NCBI GenBank assembly: GCA_029335935.2 | Contig: JARJMV020000202.1 | Span: 1-10,895, forward strand | Source of the DNA: a bacterium | GTDB taxonomy: Bacteria > Armatimonadota > Fimbriimonadia > Fimbriimonadales > GBS-DC | Direction: 5' to 3' | DNA: 10,895 nucleotides | Shown: positions 5,859-10,895 of the stretch, piece by piece | Position numbering within the stretch: the stretch's first letter is position 1 | How the letters are laid out: every line of letters starts with the position of its first letter | The notes under the pieces: model-generated | Told to the model about the DNA's origin: nothing | The model's database searches: none | The model's input: the letters and a program-made list of their open reading frames with translations, nothing else | Made by a program: the position numbers and the translations under genes

Positions 5859-6611
5859 TCAGAAAGCTAACAGGTTCGGCACAGCGGTTTCAGCCTGATG
5901 GAAGAGGCGTGCAATCGAGGGGAGCTCCGAGTCTACTATTGGTTTGCCCCTTGGGTCGTGCATGACTTTGCCATCGCAGTCTCGCAGGTACAAAGGCTGC
6001 CCTTTGACATCGTAGCCGATTTTTTGAGGAACTGCCATGAAAACCTGGTGGGGTTGGGCAGGGTGTTTTCTAAGTAGCAACAGCGAGGTCTTGATTCCCG
6101 TGCCGTAGGGTACGAAAGTGTGCTGAGGGAGTGATACGACAGCCTCAAGTTCTGCTCTACCCCGAATCCAATCGCGCACATGCTCGGTTGTGGCGTTCTG
6201 TAGAATGCCGTCGGGCAGCACAATCGCCATGCGTCCGTAAGGGCGTAGGAGCCTGAGACATAACTCAATAAATAAAATCTCAGGCGGCTGACCTGGAGAC
6301 AGCAAATGTGTGGGATGCCAGCCCTGCTTTGCGTGTTGCCAACGATGACCGAGTTCGTACCGCTGGAGTAGGTGGGGGGTGTTCACTTTGCCGCGACTAC
6401 CGAAAGGCGGGTTCGCCAGCACGACATCGAAGCGTTCCTCAAGTTCCAGACCTACTTCAAGTGCATTAGCGCACTGGATACGGGGTTCCTGAGCACCTTC
6501 CAGTGCGAGACGCAACTGCGCAGTTGTCGCAATATCGGGATTGAATTCTATGCCATATAATCTTTCATCTATGTAGCACGAGATAGAGATTTCGGGAAAA
6601 TGCGTGCGAAT
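5859..6611 (-). pseudogene. N6-adenine DNA methyltransferase (HsdM-like), C-terminal part after a frameshift
   Basis: This frame continues the methylase after the shift at 6612-6615. It first reads DERLYGIEFNPDIATTAQL (from 6569), the usual segment after SAM motif I, then the catalytic motif IV NPPFGSRGK, ILFIELCLRLLRPYGRMAIVLPDG and a C-terminal DSELPSIARLF stretch typical of HsdM. The first usual initiator in this frame is a TTG at 6515, which would omit motif I, so a product from there could not bind SAM. It ends with TGA at 5861-5859, in frame with the following S region. The segment is more AT-rich than the flanking housekeeping genes, which fits horizontal acquisition. Confidence 0.8.
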
Positions 6612-7221
6612 AAAATGAGCCGCTGCCGCAAGCGGGATCGATGATTACTTCTTCAGGCTGCGGAGCAATCATCTGAACCGCAAGTTCCACAATCGGATGC
6701 GGAGTAAAGAATTCGCCCCTGTCGCCGCGCTGGTATCGTGTGAAAAATACTTGAAATGCCTCGCCCTTGACATCTGCAGCAGTCTGTTCAAGACTGACCC
6801 ACTGAAGGGTAGACACTACGTAGGCCATGCTTAGAGGAGAGAGGTGAATCTCAGAGTCTGGGAAAAACCGTAAAAGCGTCCCCTGCATCTGGGCGTAGAG
6901 TTGTTTAATGCGCTCTATAAATTCTTCAGAGCGACCTGCAAGCACAGCCCTGTATTCATCGGCAGTGATGCAGAATCGTAGAACTGGACAGTTGTCATAC
7001 CGCTCTTCGTAAAGCTTAATGGCGAGCAGCTTGACAACTTCTCTAAAAATTTTTTCCTTGAGCAACCCCTCGTTAGCATACAGATAGTTATGGCAGTCTT
7101 CCAGGAGAGAAAGCAAGTTGCTTGCTGAGCGCAGGTCGCTGCGACGCAGATGTTCAGTGGGTAGCAGCTCTGCTACCCCCAACAGAGAGGGTTGCCGCGG
7201 GAGTTGAGCATCATAAGGCAT
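6565..7221 (-). pseudogene. N6-adenine DNA methyltransferase (HsdM-like), N-terminal part
   Basis: 218 codons covering the HsdM N-terminal helical region (1 to about 160) and the start of the methylase domain: GDRGEFFTPHPIVELAV (motif X region) and DPACGSGSF (195-203, SAM motif I). Beyond residue 203 the family resemblance ends and the frame stops at 6565. Removing one T from the TTTT run at 6615-6612 (minus strand) restores an open frame reading GSFIRTHFPEISI and then DERLYGIEF. Hence a one-base insertion, or a sequencing error, splits the gene. The start ATG has GGAGAGGA about 5 nt upstream and overlaps the end of the upstream small gene by 11 nt, implying coupling. No HsdR or nuclease domain is present. 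Confidence 0.82.
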
Positions 7222-7573
7222 CGTAATCCTCTCCGAGCATATAGCGACTGTCTACCTGCATCTGGGTCTCCTCGACAGCGTCTGCTTCTGTTAGCGTAAA
7301 AACGGCTTGTTCAAAATCCTCTTCCCATTCCTCTGAGTAGTGAATCTCTTCCTTGTCGCCTACTACGAAAAAGTGGGTTTCCAGCACGCGCAGTTTGGAG
7401 TTAAGGTACTGAATGCGCTCCTTGGTGGTTTTGAACACACGCCTTACAAACTCCCTAAGCTGTGGACGGCTCCATTTGCGTGCATCGGACTTTATTATAC
7501 CTTGAAAACGCACGTTGGCATTCTTGCTGTCGCTTCGAGGGTTGACAGCGGCTTTCCCTGAATCTTTGCACAT
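7211..7573 (-). CDS. Hypothetical protein, small partner upstream of the methylase
   Basis: A 120-residue protein that I do not recognise. The N-terminal half is basic and Arg/Lys-rich (RKWSRPQLREFVRRVFKTTKERI at about 32-54, likely helical). The C-terminal half is strongly acidic (EEWEEDFEQAVFTLTEADAVEE). No Cys-His cluster, membrane segment or signal peptide is seen. Its last 11 nt overlap the methylase start, so the two are probably cotranscribed and coupled. That suggests, without proof, a role with the methylase such as DNA binding, control or an antitoxin-like function. The ATG at 7573 lies exactly 6 nt after a TAGTAT box, suggesting leaderless expression. Confidence 0.7.
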   Translation of the reverse strand: MCKDSGKAAVNPRSDSKNANVRFQGIIKSDARKWSRPQLREFVRRVFKTTKERIQYLNSKLRVLETHFFVVGDKEEIHYSEEWEEDFEQAVFTLTEADAVEETQMQVDSRYMLGEDYDAL

Positions 7574-7578
7574 TAGGG

Positions 7579-7584
7579 TATACT
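7579..7584 (+). promoter_or_regulatory. -10 box for the 3D-domain lipoprotein gene
   Basis: TATACT preceded by GG on the plus strand, about 65 nt upstream of the ATG at 7650. It overlaps almost completely the minus-strand TAGTAT box for the gene at 7573. No -35 at standard spacing is seen; a TTGACA at 7542-7547 is too far away (31 nt). Confidence 0.45.
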
Positions 7585-7585
7585 A
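7580..7585 (-). promoter_or_regulatory. -10 box of the small gene, leaderless arrangement
   Basis: TAGTAT on the minus strand, followed by 6 nt and the ATG at 7573. The spacing is identical to that at rnc and the nitrilase gene. It shares its bases with the opposite-strand TATACT, forming a near-symmetric divergent core. Confidence 0.5.
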
Positions 7586-7649
7586 CGCTTGTCCAAACCT
7601 GGGCGACACTTCGCGGAGCCCGTAGCGGTTTCGCAAAGGGAGGTTATCT

Positions 7650-8411
7650 ATGCAACAGCGAAGGAACGCTATCAGGGGTGGATCGTGGCGATGGCTGCTG
7701 GTGAGCCTCAGCTGGGCGATGATATGTGTGCTCGGCTGCGCCGAGAAGCCTCGCAACGATCGAAAAGTTACTGTCAAAACGATTGAGACGCGGGAGCAGA
7801 CCCCGCCGCCCGTGTTGTTTGAAGTGAATCGGCGCTTACCCCCGCGCCATCGTGTGTTGAAGACGGCAGGAACGCCGGGCGAGCAGCTCGTCGTTTGGCG
7901 TGTTTACCTGCGCAACGGCAAGGAAGTTCTGCGTGTAAAAGTGCGCGAGGAGACGCTCACGCCGCCACAGCCGAGCATTTACGAGATAGGCGTGCATGGG
8001 CATATCGCCTCGCGCGGCGCGTTGGGCAGAGGCTCATCGTTCCGAACCGCCAAAGTGCTGACGATGCATGCCAGCGCGTACACGCCCCACCGCAGCGGCG
8101 GCGGCACTGGCTCGGGACGCACCGCCAGCGGTCTACCTGCTGGCTACGGACTGGTCGCCGTCGACCCGCGCGTCATCCCGCTGGGCACGGTGCTTTACAT
8201 CGAGGGCTACGGGATGGCAATCGCCGCCGATACTGGACGCGCTATTCGCGGACACAAAATCGACCTCTGCTTCGCTACGCGCGCACAGGCGCTGCAGTTC
8301 GGCAGGCGACAGGTGCGCGTGCATATCCTACGCACCGCGCCACCCCCGAAACCGCCAGAAACCAACGAGGATGGCAACGCCGACGATACCAACCCCGAAG
8401 ACTCGTCGTGA
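7650..8411 (+). CDS. G5-like and 3D domain lipoprotein (peptidoglycan-active)
   Basis: A 253-residue exported protein. Residues 1-30 form a lipoprotein signal: a basic N-terminus, a hydrophobic core WLLVSLSWAMICVLG and the lipobox cysteine C30. Residues about 38-118 resemble a G5/YabE-type region (VTVKTIETRE early on; GNGKEVLR-like turn and VREETLTPPQPSIYEIGVHG later). Residues about 135-228 form a 3D domain with the three namesake Asp in AVDPRVIPLG, AADTGRAI and HKIDLCF, plus AYTPHRSGG; this fold is shared with MltA-type lytic transglycosylases. The tail is Pro-rich and then acidic. The likely role is cell-wall cleavage or remodelling from the membrane face, as in YabE- and YocH-like proteins; the exact activity is inferred. 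An SD (GGGAGG) precedes the ATG by about 6 nt. Confidence 0.88.
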   Translation: MQQRRNAIRGGSWRWLLVSLSWAMICVLGCAEKPRNDRKVTVKTIETREQTPPPVLFEVNRRLPPRHRVLKTAGTPGEQLVVWRVYLRNGKEVLRVKVREETLTPPQPSIYEIGVHGHIASRGALGRGSSFRTAKVLTMHASAYTPHRSGGGTGSGRTASGLPAGYGLVAVDPRVIPLGTVLYIEGYGMAIAADTGRAIRGHKIDLCFATRAQALQFGRRQVRVHILRTAPPPKPPETNEDGNADDTNPEDSS

Positions 8412-8416
8412 AGCCT

Positions 8417-8455
8417 GTTTACCCCATATGCCGCGCGACGGCATGTGGGGTAAAC
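8417..8455 (+). other. 17-bp inverted repeat between the 3D gene and PII
   Basis: GTTTACCCCATATGCCG (8417-8433), a 5-nt loop CGCGA, and CGGCATGTGGGGTAAAC (8439-8455); 16 of 17 positions match. The remaining pair is U-G in plus-strand RNA and A-C in minus-strand RNA, so plus-strand transcripts fold better. It begins 5 nt after the lipoprotein stop codon and ends 16 nt before the PII ATG. No U-tract follows, so it is not a canonical terminator. It may be an mRNA 3'-end element, a Rho-independent but U-less terminator, a PII leader element, or an operator. Confidence 0.7.
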
Positions 8456-8471
8456 TGAAGGCGTAAACGCG

Positions 8472-8810
8472 ATGAAACGCATCGAGGCCATCATCCGCCC
8501 AATACGATTCGAGGCGGTCAAAGAAGCGCTGAGCGACATCGGCGTATACGGCATGACTATCACCGATGTGCGCGGTTTCGGACGCCAACAGGGACACACC
8601 GAGAAATATCGCGGCAGTACCTACACGACTAATCTGCTGCCCAAAATAAAACTGGAAATCGTCGCGCCTGACGAGCGCGTCGACGAGATTGTGAGCGTCA
8701 TCATCGAGGCGGCGCAGACAGGCGAGATTGGCGACGGCAAAGTCTTCATTAGCGAAGTGGAAGAGGTCGTGCGCATCCGCACAGGCGAACGGGGCGAAGC
8801 CGCACTCTAA
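8472..8810 (+). CDS. glnB: Nitrogen regulatory protein PII
   Basis: A 112-residue trimeric signalling protein that senses 2-oxoglutarate and ATP/ADP and controls nitrogen uptake and assimilation targets. It starts MKRIEAIIRPIRFEAVKEAL. The T-loop (about 36-58) contains GFGRQQGHTEKYRGSTYTTN, with Tyr51 (the uridylylation position of proteobacterial GlnB) and Ser49 (the phosphorylation position in cyanobacteria); residue 50 is Thr where Glu or Ala is common. TGEIGDGKVFI matches the B-loop nucleotide site and VVRIRTGERGEAAL the C-terminal region. No amtB or glnA is next to it, so GlnB and GlnK cannot be told apart. GAAGG lies 10 nt upstream of the ATG. The Uma2 gene follows by 12 nt. Confidence 0.94.
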   Translation: MKRIEAIIRPIRFEAVKEALSDIGVYGMTITDVRGFGRQQGHTEKYRGSTYTTNLLPKIKLEIVAPDERVDEIVSVIIEAAQTGEIGDGKVFISEVEEVVRIRTGERGEAAL

Positions 8811-8822
8811 GCAGGGGGGGAT

Positions 8823-9440
8823 ATGGCAATCACGATACGCAGCACGCAAGCGCCACAAGTGGTGGACTGGGAAGGCTATCTGAACCTGCCCAGTGAACTC
8901 ACATCCTACGAAATCATCGACGGCGAGGTGAAACCGTTGGCAAGCCCGACGCTGAAACATCAGAAGATTATCCGCCAATTCCTGCGACTGTTAGACCCGA
9001 TTCTACAGGAACGACGCTTAGGCGAGCTTTTGAGTGCGCCATTCGATTTCGTGGTGCGTCGGGAGCCGGTGCGCACGCGGCAGCCTGACCTGTTCTTCCT
9101 CTCGCGAGAGCGGTTCGGCGACTTTAGGCAGTTGATGGACGAGCCGCGCTTGGAGCAGCCGCCCGACTTGGTGATAGAGGTGCTATCGCCTTCCGACACC
9201 TACTCGGCGTGGGCGGAGCAGTTGCAGGACTATCACCAGTTGCGCGTGCCTGAGGTGTGGGCGGTGGATATGGAGCGTCGCGTGATAGAGGTGCTGGTGT
9301 ATGAGGAGGGCGGTTATCGCATGTTGGGCAGTTTTTCGGGGGTGCAGTCGGTATCGTCCACGGTGTTGAGGGGCGTAGAGTTGTCGCCGTCGCAGGTGTT
9401 CGCCGTGCTGGATGCGCCCACTGCCGAACAGTCGGTATAA
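8823..9440 (+). CDS. Uma2 family protein (DUF820, PD-(D/E)XK nuclease fold)
   Basis: 205 residues with the family order: LPSELTSYEIIDGEV (Glu30), PTLKHQKIIRQFLRLL, TRQPDLFFL (Asp89), PPDLVIEVLSPSD (Glu119) and VPEVWAVDMERRVIEVLVY. The acidic residues correspond to the PD-(D/E)XK metal site of this predicted endonuclease family, whose cellular role is poorly known; copies are often abundant in cyanobacteria, Deinococcota and Armatimonadota. Most relatives as I recall them have Lys in the helix after the second motif (pattern EK..DY). Here the matching position reads AEQLQDY, with Gln133, so catalysis may be lost or altered. It follows the PII gene by 12 nt with a G-rich SD. Its TAA stop lies inside the trkA -10 box. 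Confidence 0.9.
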   Translation: MAITIRSTQAPQVVDWEGYLNLPSELTSYEIIDGEVKPLASPTLKHQKIIRQFLRLLDPILQERRLGELLSAPFDFVVRREPVRTRQPDLFFLSRERFGDFRQLMDEPRLEQPPDLVIEVLSPSDTYSAWAEQLQDYHQLRVPEVWAVDMERRVIEVLVYEEGGYRMLGSFSGVQSVSSTVLRGVELSPSQVFAVLDAPTAEQSV

Positions 9441-9441
9441 T
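9436..9441 (+). promoter_or_regulatory. -10 box of trkA, overlapping the Uma2 stop codon
   Basis: A consensus TATAAT preceded by GG contains the TAA stop (9438-9440) of the Uma2 gene. It ends 9 nt before the trkA ATG at 9451, giving a leader of at most a few bases. No clear -35 is seen. Cotranscription from PII and Uma2 remains possible. Confidence 0.5.
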
Positions 9442-9450
9442 AAGAGGGAT

Positions 9451-10116
9451 ATGTATGTGATTATCGCAGGCGGCGGCGATATCGGCTATCACCTGACCAA
9501 GGCGCTGCATCAGCACGGCTACGAGGTACTGCTGATAGAGAAGAACCGCAAGCGCGCGCTGGACTTGGCGGACGAGTTGGGCGAGCGTGTGATGTACGGC
9601 GATGCGTGCGAGGTGCGCGTGCTGAACGAGGCGGGCGCGCGCCGCGCCGATGTGGTCGTCGCTGCGACTGGCGACGACGAAGACAACCTTATCGTGAGCC
9701 AGCTCGCGCAGAACTTCTTCAAGGTCAAGCGCGTATTAGCCGTTGTGCGCGATCCGCGTCACGAAGCCCTCTTCTTCCGACTCGGCGTGCAAGAGACCGT
9801 CTGCAGCACGCGCTTCATCTTCAATATCTTGGAGCAGGAAGTGGAGTATGGCGAGGTGTTGCCCATCGGCGCGATTATGCGCGGCGAAATCGAGGTTATT
9901 GAGGCGGAGGTCACTCTCGAATCGCCTGTGGCAGGCAAGAGTATTGGCGAGCTGGAGTTGCCGCCCAAAACCCTGCTGGCAGCCGTAGTGCGCCACGGTC
10001 AGCTCACTTTGGGGTTGGCGAACCTGATTTTGCAGCCGGGCGACACCATCATTGCGCTGACCCCGCCTGCCCACGAGAAACAGTTAGCCCGCATCTTGCG
10101 CGGCAGCGCACGCTAA
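9451..10116 (+). CDS. trkA: TrkA family potassium uptake regulator
   Basis: 221-residue cytoplasmic RCK protein that gates a Trk/Ktr K+ transporter in response to nucleotides. The Rossmann RCK_N domain (1 to about 135) starts [19 protein letters not shown] with the dinucleotide loop GGGDIG and an acidic residue at the end of the second strand (VLLIEKN). [14 protein letters not shown] and [19 protein letters not shown] are typical. The RCK_C domain (about 140-221) contains [16 protein letters not shown] and [12 protein letters not shown]. One RCK unit makes it KtrA-like in size rather than the doubled enterobacterial TrkA. The ATG at 9451 was chosen over an upstream in-frame one at 9412 because it opens directly on the first beta strand and follows a TATAAT box. 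No transporter gene is in view. Its end overlaps the convergent hisI by 4 nt. Confidence 0.93.
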   Translation: MYVIIAGGGDIGYHLTKALHQHGYEVLLIEKNRKRALDLADELGERVMYGDACEVRVLNEAGARRADVVVAATGDDEDNLIVSQLAQNFFKVKRVLAVVRDPRHEALFFRLGVQETVCSTRFIFNILEQEVEYGEVLPIGAIMRGEIEVIEAEVTLESPVAGKSIGELELPPKTLLAAVVRHGQLTLGLANLILQPGDTIIALTPPAHEKQLARILRGSAR

Positions 10117-10493
10117 CCGCCGTAGATTTGCTCCGGCTCGATAATCACAGGCTCGACTTCCACCAGTTCGTCGCCCTGCGCCTCGCGGAAGAAGCAACGC
10201 CGATGCCCAGTGTGGCAGGCGACGCCGACCTGCTCGACCTGGATCAGCACGGCGTCGGCGTCGCAGTCTACCAAGATTCGCTGCACACGCTGCACATGCC
10301 CGCTCGTCTCGCCCTTAACCCAGAACTTCTGGCGCGAACGGCTCCAGTAGGTGCATAGCCCTGTCTCCACCGTGCGCTGCAGCGACTCGCGGTTCATGTA
10401 AGCAATCATCAGCACCTCGCCGTTGGCGGCGTCTTGGATAATCGCGGGGATTAGCCCGTTAGAGTCGTACTTGAGCGTATCGATCCACTGCAT
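10113..10493 (-). CDS. hisI: Phosphoribosyl-AMP cyclohydrolase
   Basis: Third step of histidine biosynthesis: opens the purine ring of phosphoribosyl-AMP. The 126-residue protein is HisI only, with no fused HisE. The metal ligands are visible: Asp76, Cys77, Asp78 and Asp80 in VDCDADAVL, Cys93 in ACHTGHRRC and Cys100 in [26 protein letters not shown] (49-68) is the family signature. The ATG at 10493 lies 2 nt after the stop codon of the upstream PKD gene, with AGGTGA as SD inside that gene, so the two are probably cotranscribed although unrelated in function. No other his gene is in view. The stop (TAG) overlaps that of the convergent trkA (TAA). Confidence 0.96.
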   Translation of the reverse strand: MQWIDTLKYDSNGLIPAIIQDAANGEVLMIAYMNRESLQRTVETGLCTYWSRSRQKFWVKGETSGHVQRVQRILVDCDADAVLIQVEQVGVACHTGHRRCFFREAQGDELVEVEPVIIEPEQIYGG

Positions 10494-10495
10494 GC

Positions 10496-10895
10496 TTAGT
10501 TCACCTGTATCTCGATTTTCGCGGTTGCGGGTGGGCGAATGCCATAGGGGTCGGCAATCGTCAGATGTACGGTGTAGTTGCCGCGTCGGGGGAAGCGTCG
10601 GCGCACCACGTTGCCCACGCCGTCGATTTGCGAGGGGTCGCCGCTGAAGCTCCAGCGATACTCCACAGGCGTGCTGACGCCCTCCGTCACGCCGAAGAAG
10701 ATGAGCTCATCGCCACCCGCGATGCTCAGCCGCTCTTGACTGCGCGAGGTGAAGACCGAGCCGAAGGTGTTTTGAATCGCCATGTAGCCTTGGATTGGCG
10801 TTGTTTCGGAGAGGGTGCGTATCTCGCCGATGTAGAACACGCCTGTCGCATCGCCGAAGACGCCGATTTTGGCGATTTGTCCGTTCGTTTCGCGC
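10496..10895 (-). CDS. PKD-domain protein, partial (runs off the window's right edge)
   Basis: The frame is open from the right edge to the TAA at 10498-10496; the 132 visible codons are the C-terminus of a longer protein. A GTG at 10840 is in frame, but the open frame upstream reads coherently ([19 protein letters not shown]), so it is not the likely start. The last about 90 residues resemble a PKD (polycystic-kidney-disease) Ig-like domain: [12 protein letters not shown], a short loop, then [16 protein letters not shown]. The preceding [12 protein letters not shown] could be the first strand. Such domains are usually extracellular adhesion or substrate-binding modules; the rest of the protein is needed to say more. 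It lies 2 nt before hisI. Confidence 0.75.
   Translation of the reverse strand, partial: RETNGQIAKIGVFGDATGVFYIGEIRTLSETTPIQGYMAIQNTFGSVFTSRSQERLSIAGGDELIFFGVTEGVSTPVEYRWSFSGDPSQIDGVGNVVRRRFPRRGNYTVHLTIADPYGIRPPATAKIEIQVN

Noticed and set aside
5859..5861. Selenocysteine or programmed read-through at the TGA between M and S
   Set aside because: No selenocysteine-insertion-like hairpin is obvious after the codon, and the nearby frameshift makes ordinary decay simpler. It is kept only as a secondary possibility in the finding.
6612..6615. Phase-variable homopolymer in the methylase
   Set aside because: A run of four T is too short for typical slipped-strand phase variation.
7542..7547. Consensus TTGACA as the -35 of the lipoprotein promoter
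   Set aside because: It lies 31 nt from the TATACT box, far outside the 16-19 nt range, and no better -10 lies 17 nt downstream.

Overview
The window is bacterial chromosome, GC-rich in most genes and very compactly packed. The gene set (ribosomal stalk proteins, SucC, RNase III, MTA phosphorylase, PII, TrkA, HisI) is housekeeping. A Uma2/DUF820 protein, a lipobox G5-3D protein, SD-poor starts placed right behind -10 boxes, and a rplJL unit separated from rplKA point to a less-studied Terrabacteria-type lineage such as Armatimonadota. That placement is an inference of low confidence and no species is claimed.

Layout. 1-329: no gene, but a strong hairpin that folds best as minus-strand RNA downstream of rplL. 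330-1519 (minus): rplL and rplJ, behind an L10-type leader with a complete attenuator (antiterminator, terminator, U-tract) and a near-consensus promoter whose -35 box contains the stop codon of the preceding gene. 1516-2421 (minus): a nitrilase-superfamily amidohydrolase, divergent from sucC (2473-3633, plus). 3641-5150 (plus): rnc, with an apparently leaderless GTG start, then mtnP overlapping it. 5151-7573 (minus): an AT-richer insert holding a small unknown gene, an N6-adenine methyltransferase broken by a frameshift, and a single-TRD specificity region separated from it by one in-frame TGA. This looks like a decayed M-S fusion protein with no restriction subunit. 7650-8411 (plus): G5-3D lipoprotein. 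8472-10116 (plus): PII, Uma2 protein and a TrkA-type K+ regulator. 10113-10895 (minus): hisI behind a PKD-domain protein that runs off the right edge.

The most striking cross-window pattern is regulatory. A GGTATAMT-like -10 box recurs in front of rplJ, sucC, rnc, the 3D gene and trkA, with GGTACAAT in front of the nitrilase. In three genes (nitrilase, rnc, the small gene upstream of the methylase) a TANNNT box lies exactly 6 nt before the start codon, which predicts leaderless mRNAs. Several of these promoter boxes overlap the stop codon of the upstream gene. No complete, clearly new multi-gene system is visible. The best candidates for follow-up are this promoter architecture, the rplJ attenuator, the bidirectional promoter at 7571-7585 and the broken M-S methylase with its small partner.
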